From: Ruegeria atlantica
GTDB lineage: Bacteria; Pseudomonadota; Alphaproteobacteria; Rhodobacterales; Rhodobacteraceae
NCBI RefSeq assembly: GCF_001458195.1
Contig: NZ_CYPU01000068.1
Span: 62,001-126,000 of the forward strand
Reading direction: 5' to 3'
DNA: 64,000 nucleotides
The notes under the pieces: model-generated
The model's database searches: none
Seen by the model: only the letters and a program-made list of their open reading frames with translations
Told to the model about the DNA's origin: nothing
Position numbers and translations under genes: made by a program
Part shown: positions 35,691 to 44,637 of the stretch, in pieces
How positions within the stretch are numbered: position 1 is the stretch's first letter
Layout of the letters: every line of letters starts with the position of its first letter

Positions 35691-36887
35691 TCAGCTTGTC
35701 AGAGCGTCGGCGATCTTTTGCGCCAGACGTTGCGCCACTGCATCCTTGTCCATGCGCGGCCATTCTTCGGCCCCTTCGTCCGAGATCAAGGTGACAGCGT
35801 TTTCTGATCCCCCCATGATGCCCGTCGCAGGGCTGACATCATTGGCAACGATCCAGTCACAGCCCTTGCGTGCCCGTTTCGCAGTGGCGTGTTCAAGCAC
35901 GTTGTCAGTTTCTGCGGCGAAGCCAACCACCAAGGTCGGCCGCCCCGCATCCAGCCTGGACACGCGTTTGAGGATGTCGGGGTTCTCAGCAAACTCCAGC
36001 ACCGGAAGACCATCGCGGCTTTTCTTCAGCTTCTTGTCTGAAGCCGCCGCCATGCGCCAATCCGCAACCGCAGCAGCAAACACACCCGCATCTACTGGCA
36101 GTGCAGCGTCGACCGCGTCAGACATCTGCTGCGCGGTTTCCACGCGAATAACCTGCATCCCTTCGGGCGGCGAAACATCGGCAGGGCCGGTAACAAAAAC
36201 CACATCAGCGCCCAGCGCAGACAACGCCCGTGCCACCGCGGTGCCCTGCGCGCCCGAGGACCGGTTGGCGATGTAGCGCACAGGGTCGATCGGTTCATGT
36301 GTCGGGCCGGAGGTGACCAGAATACGCTTGCCCTTCAGCGGACCGTTGCCAAGTTGCGCCTCGACCGCGGCCACAATCTCAAGAGGCTCCGACATTCGAC
36401 CTGGGCCGTACTCTCCACAAGCCATGTCACCCTCATTGGGTCCGACAAACCGGATGCCATCTGCTTGCAATTGCTTGAGGTTGCGCTGTGTTGACGGATG
36501 GTCCCACATGCGAACATTCATCGCCGGTGCGCACAAAACCGGGGTATCTGTCGCCATCAGCAGGGTCGAGGCCAGATCGTTGGCCAGCCCGGCCGCCATC
36601 TTTCCCATCATGTCCGCCGTTGCCGGTGCGACCACGATCAGATCGGCGGACCGTGACAGTTGAATATGGCCCATCGCGGCCTCATCCGTCAGGTCGAACA
36701 GATCGCGATAAACCTTCTCTCCGGCCAACGCCGAGACCGACAACGGGGTCACGAACTCTTCGGCCGCGCCTGTCAGAACCGGTGTTACAGAGGCACCACG
36801 TTCTTTCAGCCGCCGGATCAGATCCAGCGACTTATAGGCCGCAATTCCAGCGCCGATGATTAGAAGAATGCGTTTCGATGCCAGCAT
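35691..36887 (-). CDS. coaBC: Bifunctional phosphopantothenoylcysteine decarboxylase / phosphopantothenate--cysteine ligase
   Basis: Two consecutive steps of coenzyme A synthesis in one 398-aa protein. The CoaC flavoprotein half has IIGAGIAAYKSLDLIRRL at the N-terminus, the FMN/cysteine-binding PAMNVRMWDHPSTQRN, and MACGEYGPGRMSEP. The CoaB half begins near residue 190 (GKRILVTSGPTHEPIDPVR) with NRSSGAQGTAVA and the C-terminal KKLKKSRDG loop. ATG 36887 is chosen over a start 11 codons upstream because MLASKRILL begins the fold. It is followed by dut. Confidence 0.95.
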   Translation of the reverse strand: MLASKRILLIIGAGIAAYKSLDLIRRLKERGASVTPVLTGAAEEFVTPLSVSALAGEKVYRDLFDLTDEAAMGHIQLSRSADLIVVAPATADMMGKMAAGLANDLASTLLMATDTPVLCAPAMNVRMWDHPSTQRNLKQLQADGIRFVGPNEGDMACGEYGPGRMSEPLEIVAAVEAQLGNGPLKGKRILVTSGPTHEPIDPVRYIANRSSGAQGTAVARALSALGADVVFVTGPADVSPPEGMQVIRVETAQQMSDAVDAALPVDAGVFAAAVADWRMAAASDKKLKKSRDGLPVLEFAENPDILKRVSRLDAGRPTLVVGFAAETDNVLEHATAKRARKGCDWIVANDVSPATGIMGGSENAVTLISDEGAEEWPRMDKDAVAQRLAQKIADALTS

Positions 36888-36949
36888 ATTGTGCCCTTCC
36901 CGTCCCGGTCGGCCCGACATTAGGCAAGGCCAACGGACAGTTCCAGCGG

Positions 36950-37753
36950 TTAATTCTGTGTCTCAAACGCCAGACAAGGGTCTTCACGTTCGATGCCAGG
37001 GCTGTCGATCACTGCGTCGAACTCACCGTCAATGACGCCATCCTCGGACTGACCCAGCACGAAAACTTTCAAACCGGGGCGTAACCGGGACAGAAAGGTT
37101 GGAATCCCCCTGTCCTTACGGGAATGACCATTGCCGGTGATCACCGCAACCGGTCCGCCGGTATCCTCCACAGCGCGCAATATGGCCCTTGTCAGAACCG
37201 CATCCCGCAACCGTTGGATTGCGACCAGTTGTGGCAAGGCGGCCTCGGGTATGGCATTGCAATGGGCAGCGAGTTGATCAGCCTCACGCTCGGTCTGCTC
37301 AACCTTCGGCAATGGCACCGTCAATCCATAACGGGCAGCATCAGCACCCAGAGCCGTGGCGGCGCCACGTTCCATTGCCGCGCGCGGGACCATGGCACCG
37401 TAAACCGGCGCGTCTGAGGCCTGAAAGACCGGGTAATACATGCTAAGCGGCGGCCAGCCGGATTCGAGCCACTTCAGAATTCTGGCAAGCTCTTCCGGAT
37501 CGGAAATGGCCTTGTCCGCCAATCTCTGAGCACCTTCTTCAGTCACCATTTCCCAGACAACCGCCGAGGGATTGATGGCCTTCAACGCCTCGGCCTGAAT
37601 GATGTGGTGCAGCGGGTTGTCGTGAATTTCGCCTAATATGACGACGTCAGCAGACGTCATCGCAGACACAACGTCGTCGGGTATCAGCTCATCGGCATGG
37701 CCAGGGTTGGCCATAACCACCAGTGCACAAAGCAGAATCGCAAGATGTTTCAT
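36950..37753 (-). CDS. chaN: ChaN-family haem-binding-type protein
   Basis: A 267-aa periplasmic protein with a signal peptide (LAILLCALVVMANPGHA, no lipobox cysteine) and a ChaN domain: VVILGEIHDNPLHHIIQAE, VWEMVTEEGAQ and VITGNGHSRKDRGIPTFL. Campylobacter ChaN binds haem between two monomers; the role in alphaproteobacteria is not settled. The ATG at 37753 overlaps the rpoHII stop as ATGA, so the two are translationally coupled. That suggests this protein belongs to the sigma factor's stress response. Confidence 0.85.
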   Translation of the reverse strand: MKHLAILLCALVVMANPGHADELIPDDVVSAMTSADVVILGEIHDNPLHHIIQAEALKAINPSAVVWEMVTEEGAQRLADKAISDPEELARILKWLESGWPPLSMYYPVFQASDAPVYGAMVPRAAMERGAATALGADAARYGLTVPLPKVEQTEREADQLAAHCNAIPEAALPQLVAIQRLRDAVLTRAILRAVEDTGGPVAVITGNGHSRKDRGIPTFLSRLRPGLKVFVLGQSEDGVIDGEFDAVIDSPGIEREDPCLAFETQN

Positions 37754-38628
37754 GCGATGAAGTGTTGCACCTCACGCGATTGGGCTTCAAGGTTCTTGCG
37801 CATTTTCACAAAAGCCGAAGCCTCAAGCTGACGCACCCGTTCTTTGGATAGGCTAAGTTCCTGCCCAAGGCTTTCCAGCGTTCGGGCGGGTTCGCGCAAC
37901 TTTCGTTCGCGGACAATGAACCTCTCACGATCATTCAAAGCCTGCATTGCCGTCACCAGCCATTCCCGCAATTGCTGGGTATCGTGACTGTTTTCGACAG
38001 CTTCAGCGGCTTGTTCGCGCTCATCTTCCAGCGCGTCGATCCATTCCCGGCCGTCTTCATCTGCCGATTGAACGGCATTTAACGAGAAATCGGAGCCGGA
38101 CAAACGACCTTCCATCATTTCCACGTCCCGCAGCGGAACGCCGATCTCTGCGGCAATCATCTGGTGCAATTGATGACGGTCCAGATCCATGCCATCAGAC
38201 GCGGCCTCACGCTCTAGCCGGGCCTGCACACGTCGCATGTTGAAGAACAGGGATTTTTGCGAAGACGTGGACCCGGTGCGCACCATTGACCAGTTGCGCA
38301 TCACATAGTCCTGAATGCTGGCCTTGATCCACCAGACCGCATAAGTCGAAAACCGCACGCCCCGGTCGGGGTCGAACTTGTCGGCAGCTTTCATCAATCC
38401 TAACCCGGCCTCCTGGATCAGATCATTCATCGGCGCCCCATAGCGTTTGAACTTGGCCGCCATCGAAATGGCCAGCCGCATATACGCCGTGATCAATCGG
38501 TGAAGGGCCTGTTCATCGCGGTCGTCCCGCCACGCATATGCCAACTTTAATTCGGTTTCCGCGTCCAGAAGCTCGGCTTTCATTGCCCTCCGGGACATCG
38601 AGAAGTCGTTCGTATTGTCCAGTGCCAT
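37750..38628 (-). CDS. rpoH2: Alternative sigma factor RpoH (RpoHII type)
   Basis: A 292-aa sigma-70 family member of the heat-shock group. Region 2 has LAISMAAKFKRYGAPMNDLIQEA and FSTYAVWWIKASIQDYVMRN; the RpoH-box-like SQKSLFFNMRRVQARLE follows; region 4 ends with SLGQELSLSKERVRQLEASA. The divergent RpoH box and long acidic insert resemble Rhodobacter RpoHII, which acts in singlet-oxygen and oxidative stress under RpoE/ChrR. A matching RpoE-type promoter lies upstream (separate entry). The alternative is the general RpoHI, which I think less likely. Confidence 0.88.
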   Translation of the reverse strand: MALDNTNDFSMSRRAMKAELLDAETELKLAYAWRDDRDEQALHRLITAYMRLAISMAAKFKRYGAPMNDLIQEAGLGLMKAADKFDPDRGVRFSTYAVWWIKASIQDYVMRNWSMVRTGSTSSQKSLFFNMRRVQARLEREAASDGMDLDRHQLHQMIAAEIGVPLRDVEMMEGRLSGSDFSLNAVQSADEDGREWIDALEDEREQAAEAVENSHDTQQLREWLVTAMQALNDRERFIVRERKLREPARTLESLGQELSLSKERVRQLEASAFVKMRKNLEAQSREVQHFIA

Positions 38629-38681
38629 TGAAATCTCCCCTTTTCACAGGCGCGGGCCGGGGTTGCTTTGCCGACCTATGA

Positions 38682-38711
38682 ACGATACGCAAAGCAAAAC
38701 CGGGTGGATCA
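38682..38711 (-). promoter_or_regulatory. Candidate ECF11 (RpoE-type) promoter of rpoHII
   Basis: Read on the minus strand: TGATCC (38711-38706), an 18-bp spacer, then TATCGT (38687-38682). The Rhodobacter sphaeroides RpoE pattern is TGATCC-N18-TA(a/g-rich). The -35 match is exact and the spacing exact; the -10 keeps TA only. Transcription would start about 45 nt before the rpoHII ATG at 38628. Confidence 0.6.
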
Positions 38712-38728
38712 CATGGAAGGTAATTATC

Positions 38729-39250
38729 GTGAGTCCGGATTTAACCTTTGTGTTGGGCGGCGCGGCCTCGGGCAAGTCGGCTTTTGCCGAACATCTTGTT
38801 GTTTCATCAGGAAAAAAGAGAGTTTACCTGGCGACATCACAAGTGTTTGATGATGAGATGCGAGGTAAGGTTCAGCGCCATGTTTCCCAACGGGGCGAAG
38901 GCTGGAAGACAATTGAGGCACCGTTTGACCTTGGCCCGACATTGGCGGATTTGCCCCCAAACTCTGTCTGTCTGATCGACTGTGCCACCATGTGGCTGAC
39001 CAATCACCTGCTTGCAGAAAACGATCTGGAACAGGCGCAAAGCGCGCTTTTGCAGTCACTACGCCTGTGTTCCTCACAGGTCGTCATCGTCTCGAACGAG
39101 GTTGGACACGGGATCGTCCCTGACAATGCACTATCCCGCCGGTTCCGCGAGGCGCAGGGGCAGCTGAACATCGCGTTGGCCGCCGAGGCCGATCTGGTGG
39201 TGCAGGTCACGGCTGGCCTACCGTTGGTATTGAAGGGGCGACTGGATTGA
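38729..39250 (+). CDS. cobU: Adenosylcobinamide kinase / adenosylcobinamide-phosphate guanylyltransferase
   Basis: Bifunctional late step of cobalamin assembly: phosphorylates then GMP-activates adenosylcobinamide. From GTG 38729 the product is 173 aa, the usual length. P-loop GGAASGKSAFAEHL near residue 8, the conserved DCATMWLTNHLL and VSNEVGHGIVPDN. The GTG is chosen because GGAAGG lies 8 bp before it and the longer frame would reach through the opposite sigma-factor promoter. It overlaps the next gene by 4 bp. Confidence 0.93.
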   Translation: MSPDLTFVLGGAASGKSAFAEHLVVSSGKKRVYLATSQVFDDEMRGKVQRHVSQRGEGWKTIEAPFDLGPTLADLPPNSVCLIDCATMWLTNHLLAENDLEQAQSALLQSLRLCSSQVVIVSNEVGHGIVPDNALSRRFREAQGQLNIALAAEADLVVQVTAGLPLVLKGRLD

Positions 39251-39825
39251 CACGTCTGCATCTCGTGCGTCACGGTCCAACCCATGCCAAAACGATGGTT
39301 GGCTGGTCCGACCTGCCTGCTGACCTCAGCGATCGCGCCGCCGTTGCCCGGTTGCATGACCACCTGCCTGCGGACGCTATCTTTGTTTCCTCTGACCTGA
39401 GCCGCGCCGCCGATACTGCATTGGCCATTCAAGGCACACGGCGGCGGCTGCAACATCAGTCTGCGCTGCGCGAAATCAATTTCGGCACTTGGGAGCTGCG
39501 CGCCTTCAAAGAGATTGAGGCTGAAGACCCCGAACTTGCCTTTGCATATTGGGACAACACCGGCGATGTGCGCCCCCCAAACGGGGAAAGCTGGAACGAG
39601 GTCCGCGCACGCGTCGACGCAGCCGTTGACCAGTTGATCCAACAACACACAGGATGCGATCTGGTGGTGGTGGCGCATTTTGGCGTGATCCTAACCCAGG
39701 TCCAAAGGGCGCTCGACGTTGACGCGCAAGAGGTTTTTGGCCATCGCATCGACAACCTTTCGGTTACCGAAATCACGCATCACGGCGATCGCTGGTCTGT
39801 CGGACGGATCAATCATCTTCCGTGA
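39247..39825 (+). CDS. Histidine phosphatase, probable alpha-ribazole phosphatase
   Basis: A 192-aa phosphoglycerate-mutase-fold phosphatase: catalytic RHG at 8-10 (LHLVRHGPTHA), SDLSRAADTAL, and the second histidine in VVAHFGVILTQVQ. Its coupling to cobU (TTG start overlapping the cobU TGA as TTGA) suggests CobC activity, dephosphorylating alpha-ribazole-5'-phosphate or cobalamin-phosphate. That function is inferred from context; the fold is certain. Confidence 0.85.
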   Translation: MTRLHLVRHGPTHAKTMVGWSDLPADLSDRAAVARLHDHLPADAIFVSSDLSRAADTALAIQGTRRRLQHQSALREINFGTWELRAFKEIEAEDPELAFAYWDNTGDVRPPNGESWNEVRARVDAAVDQLIQQHTGCDLVVVAHFGVILTQVQRALDVDAQEVFGHRIDNLSVTEITHHGDRWSVGRINHLP

Positions 39826-39883
39826 TGCAACCGCGCACAAATCACTGATTTACGGAATGGAACGGCCGCGCCATCCTAGCCGC

Positions 39884-40768
39884 ATGACTTTTGATTTGTT
39901 TATCGGAGACCGCCTGTTTTCCAGCTGGTCCATGCGCGGGTGGCTGATGCTGGAAAAGTTCGGCCTGCCCTATCGTTCCCACATGATCGGCCTCTATTCC
40001 GGCACCATGGCCGAGGATATGAAACCCCTCGCGCCGGCCCGCCTTGTCCCGGCCCTGCGATTGCCCGACGGCACCGTGGTTGGGGAAAGTCTGGCGATGG
40101 CGGAAACCCTTGCCGAATTGCATCCCGAAGCGGGGCTTTGGCCCAAAGACCCCGCCGCGCGCGCCACCGCGCGGTGGCTTTGCACCGAAATGGTAGCCGG
40201 GTTTAGCGCATTGCGCGGGCAGTGTCCGATGCAGCTCAAACAGTGCTGGCAGGGGTTCACTCCGTCGACCGAAACACGCGCCGATCTTGCAAGGATCCAG
40301 ACCTTGTGGGCCCATGCCCGTGATGTGTCTGGCGCGGACTCCGGTCCTTTGTTTGGCCACTATTCCCTTGCGGACGTGTTCTATACGCCGGTCGCGGCAC
40401 GGATGATTGGCTATGGCTTGCCGATCGCTGATGCCAATCGCGACTACTGCATTGATTTGCTGTCGGATGTTTCTGTCCGCCAGTGGCGTGCGATGGGGCT
40501 GACGGTCAACTACGACCCTTTTCCATACCCCATGGATCTGCCATCAGAGCCTTGGCCAATTGCCGGTACTTCGCAAGCAAAAGCGGTAGATGGTACTAAG
40601 TCGAACAACGACGCCTGCCCTTATTCCGGCAAAGCTGTCACCGCAGTTCTCGAACTGAATGGCCTGCGCTGGGGGTTCTGCAACCGGTTCTGCCGTGACA
40701 AAACAGTCGCTGATCCCGGTGCATGGCCAAAATTCACCGAGATGACCCGCGCCATTAACGATTCTTAA
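39884..40768 (+). CDS. Glutathione S-transferase with a C-terminal cysteine-bearing extension
   Basis: A 294-aa protein. The N-terminal thioredoxin-fold has FSSWSMRGWLMLEKFGLPY (residues 12-30) and GESLAMAETLAE; the alpha domain runs to about 210. The last 50 residues add CPYSGKAV (Cys245) and WGFCNRFCRDKT (Cys266, Cys270), followed by ADPGAWPKF. The CxYSG...FCNxFCxDKT spacing resembles a YHS/TRASH-type metal-binding knuckle rather than any GST part. The substrate is unknown. ATG 39884 is chosen; an ATG nine codons earlier (39857) is also possible. Confidence 0.82.
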   Translation: MTFDLFIGDRLFSSWSMRGWLMLEKFGLPYRSHMIGLYSGTMAEDMKPLAPARLVPALRLPDGTVVGESLAMAETLAELHPEAGLWPKDPAARATARWLCTEMVAGFSALRGQCPMQLKQCWQGFTPSTETRADLARIQTLWAHARDVSGADSGPLFGHYSLADVFYTPVAARMIGYGLPIADANRDYCIDLLSDVSVRQWRAMGLTVNYDPFPYPMDLPSEPWPIAGTSQAKAVDGTKSNNDACPYSGKAVTAVLELNGLRWGFCNRFCRDKTVADPGAWPKFTEMTRAINDS

Positions 40769-40813
40769 ACCGCGGCTGTGGCAGCAACGACCTGTTAACC
40801 AAAAAGGTCATTC

Positions 40814-42328
40814 ATGGTTGCCCGCGCCCACACAGTTGCTTTTCAAGGGGTCGATGCCCGCCCGGTCGAGGTGCAGTGCGCCGTCTCGCCGGGCCTACCC
40901 ACATTTTCCATCGTCGGCTTGCCCGACAAAGCCGTGTCCGAGGCGAGAGACCGCGTCCGCAGCGCGCTGAGCTCGATGGCCATCGCGTTGCCGTCAAAAC
41001 GGATCACTATCAACCTGTCGCCTGCCGACCTACCCAAAGAAGGCAGCCATTTCGACCTGCCTATAGCTGTTGCATTGCTGTCCGCGTTAGAGATCATTCC
41101 GCGGGACGCCGCCGAAGGTTCGGTTTCGCTGGGCGAGTTATCTTTGGATGGCTCACTAGTGCCTGTGGTCGGTGCCCTACCCGCTGCAATGACTGCGGCG
41201 GCTGAGGATCGGGCCTTGCTCTGCCCCCGTGCCTCTAGTGCCGAGGCTGCTTGGGTTGATGCAACACAGGTGATCGGCGCTGGGTCGCTTGGGGACGTGG
41301 TGCGGCATTTCTCTGGCCAGTCTCCGCTATCCGCCGCACAGCCCGGCGAAGTCACACTTGAGCCCAGCGCGCGTGACCTGCGCGACGTCAAAGGGCAAGA
41401 ACGTGCAAAGCGCGCCCTGGAAATCGCCGCAGCAGGTCGGCACCATCTGATCATGACCGGCACACCCGGTTCCGGCAAATCCATGCTGGCTGCACGCCTG
41501 CCCGGGATTTTACCGCCGCTGACACCGACCGAGGCGTTAGAAACTTCGATGATTCAGTCGTTGTGCGGGCTATTGGACGAAGGTGGGATCAGCCGCAGCC
41601 GCCCGTTTCGCGAACCTCATCACACGGCGTCCATGGCTGCGATCGTTGGTGGCGGCAGGGGGGCAAAGCCGGGCGAGATTTCACTGGCCCACAACGGCGT
41701 TCTGTTCATGGACGAGTTCCCGGAATTCCCACGCACGGTTCTAGAGACACTACGCCAGCCTATTGAAACTGGAGAGGTCATGGTCGCGCGTGCAAATGCC
41801 CATGTGAAATACCCCTGCCGGTTCATGCTGGTCGCGGCGGCCAACCCTTGCAAATGCGGCTACCTCACCAATCCCGGGCGCGCTTGTTCCCGCGCACCTG
41901 TTTGCGGAGAGGATTACCTGAGCCGAATCTCCGGGCCGTTGATGGACCGGTTTGATTTGCGGATTGAGGTGCCCCCGGTCAGATTCACCGATCTGGACCT
42001 ACCACCCTCGGGTGACAGTTCCGCCACCGTTGCCGCGCGCGTCGAACAAGCCCGGTCGATTCAGGCAGAGCGGTTTTGCGATACACCGTCCACCCGTCAG
42101 AACGCCGATGTCGAGGGTAAATTGCTGGATGAAATCGCTGCCCCGGATGCTGAAGGCAAAGACCTGTTGCTGAAGGCAGCCGAGCGATTTGGCCTGTCTG
42201 CCCGCGCCTTTCACCGCATCCTGCGCGTAGCGCGTACTATCGCTGATCTGGACGGGGCGCCGGATGTCCGGCGCCCTCATATCGCCGAGGCGCTGAGCTT
42301 TCGTATCAGCGCCAAGGCGGCATCTTAA
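40814..42328 (+). CDS. comM: ComM/YifB-type Mg-chelatase-like AAA+ ATPase
   Basis: ComM is a hexameric helicase that promotes branch migration during natural transformation. The 504-aa product has the N-terminal ChlI-like domain (LPTFSIVGLPDKAVSEARDR), Walker A GTPGSGKSMLAARLPGI, Walker B NGVLFMDEFPEFPR, the zinc-like CKCGYLTNPGRACSRAP and the C-terminal Mg-chelatase domain (FGLSARAFHRILRVART). Its stop shares TTAA with the convergent gshB stop. Confidence 0.94.
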   Translation: MVARAHTVAFQGVDARPVEVQCAVSPGLPTFSIVGLPDKAVSEARDRVRSALSSMAIALPSKRITINLSPADLPKEGSHFDLPIAVALLSALEIIPRDAAEGSVSLGELSLDGSLVPVVGALPAAMTAAAEDRALLCPRASSAEAAWVDATQVIGAGSLGDVVRHFSGQSPLSAAQPGEVTLEPSARDLRDVKGQERAKRALEIAAAGRHHLIMTGTPGSGKSMLAARLPGILPPLTPTEALETSMIQSLCGLLDEGGISRSRPFREPHHTASMAAIVGGGRGAKPGEISLAHNGVLFMDEFPEFPRTVLETLRQPIETGEVMVARANAHVKYPCRFMLVAAANPCKCGYLTNPGRACSRAPVCGEDYLSRISGPLMDRFDLRIEVPPVRFTDLDLPPSGDSSATVAARVEQARSIQAERFCDTPSTRQNADVEGKLLDEIAAPDAEGKDLLLKAAERFGLSARAFHRILRVARTIADLDGAPDVRRPHIAEALSFRISAKAAS

Positions 42329-43257
42329 AGCTTGGCTTCAATCGCCTGCCAAATTTTTTCGGCGACGTTCACGCCGTTGAACCGCTCTAGCTCTTGAATG
42401 CCTGTTGGCGAGGTCACATTGATTTCCGTCAGGAAATCGCCGATCACGTCGATGCCGACAAATATCTGGCCTTTTTCCTTCAGCAGCGGTCCGATCGCGG
42501 CACAAATTTCCAGGTCGCGCTCGGACAGGCCAATCTTTTCGGGACGACCGCCTACATGCATGTTCGAACGTGTTTCGCCCGCGGCCGGTACGCGGTTGAT
42601 CGCACCTACGGCTTCACCATCAACCAGAATCACACGTTTGTCGCCATTGCTGACATCCGGCAGGAATTTCTGAACAATCAAAGGCTCGCGCGAGAACCCG
42701 GTGAACAGCTCATGCAAAGAGGTCAGGTTGCGATCATTCGCGTCCAACCGGAAAACTCCGGCACCGCCATTGCCATAAAGCGGTTTGAGGATGACGTCGC
42801 CGTGCTTTTCCTTGAACGCCTTGATGGTCTGCAGATCCCGCGCAATCGTTGTGGGCGGCGTCAGATTCGGGAAATCCAGAACCAGTAGTTTTTCGGGGTA
42901 GTTCCGCACCCAGAACGGATCATTCACAACCAAAACTTGCCCCTTTAGACGGTCCAGCAAGTGGGTCGATGTGATGTAATGCATGTCAAACGGCGGGTCC
43001 TGACGCAGCCAGATCACGTCGAACTCTGCCAGGTCCACTTCACGTTCGGGGCCAAGTTCCGCCGGATTGCCCGCCACCCGTTGAACTTTCATGTCCTGAC
43101 CGCGCGCGGTGATCCGCCCCTCTTGATAGGCCAGCTGATCCGGGCTGTAGAAAAACAGCGTATGTCCGCGCGCCTGCGCCTCTTCGGCCAGACGGAATGA
43201 GCTGTCGGCATTGATATCCACGGCCCCGATTGGGTCCATCTGAAAGGCGATTTTCAT
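42325..43257 (-). CDS. gshB: Glutathione synthetase
   Basis: ATP-grasp ligase joining glycine to gamma-glutamylcysteine, 310 aa. The N-terminal substrate domain begins MKIAFQMDPIGAVDIN, and the ATP-grasp part has KPLYGNGGAGVFRL, IVQKFLPDVSNGDKRVI and IDVIGDFLTEINVTSPTGIQE. ATG 43257 is chosen as it begins the canonical sequence. It lies 61 bp downstream of yraN. The comM stop overlaps its stop. Confidence 0.96.
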   Translation of the reverse strand: MKIAFQMDPIGAVDINADSSFRLAEEAQARGHTLFFYSPDQLAYQEGRITARGQDMKVQRVAGNPAELGPEREVDLAEFDVIWLRQDPPFDMHYITSTHLLDRLKGQVLVVNDPFWVRNYPEKLLVLDFPNLTPPTTIARDLQTIKAFKEKHGDVILKPLYGNGGAGVFRLDANDRNLTSLHELFTGFSREPLIVQKFLPDVSNGDKRVILVDGEAVGAINRVPAAGETRSNMHVGGRPEKIGLSERDLEICAAIGPLLKEKGQIFVGIDVIGDFLTEINVTSPTGIQELERFNGVNVAEKIWQAIEAKL

Positions 43258-43318
43258 GGCGTGTCCCTCAGTTTCACGCCAGATACATGGCCCAGCCACG
43301 TCGGGGGTTCAATGGGGA

Positions 43319-43690
43319 TCAGGCTAAACCGAAGGCGTTTTCGATAATTTGAACGGCGCCCGAGGCATCCACCAAAGCCGCGTCAAACCGCACATTGGTC
43401 AATTGCCCGTTTGGTTCGGTTTCCAGGAATTGGGCCGCCGATGCGCAGATCCTATCCATTTGGCGCCGATTGATCCGGGCGGCAGCGGCATCGAAACTGA
43501 CACTTTTTTTCACTTCGACAAAGACAATCCCGTGAGCGTCGCGCGCAATAAGATCGATCTCCCCACCGGCGCCGCGCCAGCGGCGATTCAGGATGAAATA
43601 GCCGCGTTGTTCGTAATTTGACGCAACCTGCTGCTCCGCCGCCTGCCCGGCATGATAGGACACCGAACTTCGAACGGATCGTGCAGCCAT
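43319..43690 (-). CDS. yraN: YraN family (UPF0102) nuclease-fold protein
   Basis: A 123-aa protein with a Holliday-junction-resolvase-like PD-(D/E)xK core: GGEIDLIARD and FVEVKKSVSFDAA, preceded by LNRRWRGA. The nuclease motif residues are intact. Function is unproven in bacteria. It abuts rsmI (1 bp gap); the rsmI-yraN-gshB order is widely conserved, which supports the call. Confidence 0.92.
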   Translation of the reverse strand: MAARSVRSSVSYHAGQAAEQQVASNYEQRGYFILNRRWRGAGGEIDLIARDAHGIVFVEVKKSVSFDAAAARINRRQMDRICASAAQFLETEPNGQLTNVRFDAALVDASGAVQIIENAFGLA

Positions 43691-43691
43691 G

Positions 43692-44549
43692 TCATCCCTT
43701 TCCCAATTTCAGAGCCTTCTGATAGATCGGGCGGCGCGGCAGCTTGTACATCTCTGATACCAGATCGGCCGCGTCGCGAACTGAATGGGTTTCCAAGGCT
43801 CGTTTCAACGCCTCTTCTACGTCGGATTCGTTAACAGTTTCTGAATGTCCGCGGTCCACGAGCAGAACAATTTCACCTTTGACTGTCTGCCCATGCAGGT
43901 TGGCCGCCAGTTCTTCCAACGTCCCGCGACGAACCTCTTCGAATTTCTTTGTCAGTTCGCGGCACATTGCGGCCTGACGGTCATTGCCTAGCACGGTTGC
44001 AAGATCCGACAAACACGCTGCTACGCGTTTCGGAGATTCGTAAAACACCAGTGTGCCCGGCACGTCCCGCAATACCTCGATCCGCGACCGGCGCGCGCCG
44101 GTCGCGTTCGGCAAGAAGCCCGCAAAAAAGAATGCATCTGTCGGCAGCCCGGCCAGTGTCAGCGCCATTAGCGCCGCTGACGGTCCCGGTGCGCAGGTCA
44201 CCGTATGACCCGCTTCGGCGGCCTGCTTCCCCAAATCGTATCCCGGATCGGCGATCAGCGGCATTCCGGCCTCAGATGCATAAGCGACAGACTTCCCGTC
44301 CTGCAACGCATCAAGGATTTTGCCGCGCGCGCCGACGCCGCTGTGATCGTGATAGGCTAGGATTCGTCGCCCATCCAGCGGTACGCCGTGAATCTCCATC
44401 AACCGGCGCAAGCTGCGCGTGTCTTCGGCAGCAATGACGTCAGCCGAGGCCAGCACATCCAGCGCTCTGAGCGTTATATCGCGCGCCGCACCGATCGGAG
44501 TGGCAACAAAATACAGGCCCGCGCCCAATCTTACTTTTTGAAAATTCAA
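43692..44549 (-). CDS. rsmI: 16S rRNA (cytidine(1402)-2'-O)-methyltransferase
   Basis: SAM-dependent tetrapyrrole-methylase-fold enzyme that 2'-O-methylates C1402 of 16S rRNA. Signature GLYFVATPIGAARDITLRAL near the N-terminus, IAAEDTRSLRRL, SEAGMPLIADPGYDL and GPSAALMALTLAGLP. 285 aa is typical. The start is TTG 44549; no ATG or GTG is available in frame nearby. It diverges from the LpoA-like gene, the same neighbourhood as in many proteobacteria. Confidence 0.95.
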   Translation of the reverse strand: MNFQKVRLGAGLYFVATPIGAARDITLRALDVLASADVIAAEDTRSLRRLMEIHGVPLDGRRILAYHDHSGVGARGKILDALQDGKSVAYASEAGMPLIADPGYDLGKQAAEAGHTVTCAPGPSAALMALTLAGLPTDAFFFAGFLPNATGARRSRIEVLRDVPGTLVFYESPKRVAACLSDLATVLGNDRQAAMCRELTKKFEEVRRGTLEELAANLHGQTVKGEIVLLVDRGHSETVNESDVEEALKRALETHSVRDAADLVSEMYKLPRRPIYQKALKLGKG

Positions 44550-44637
44550 AGCTGGACCCTCACAGCGTGACGTTTATTATCGCGGCATAACAGATTGGTG
44601 GTACCCCAAGCCGCCGGGACAGGGAGTTTTCATTTAG

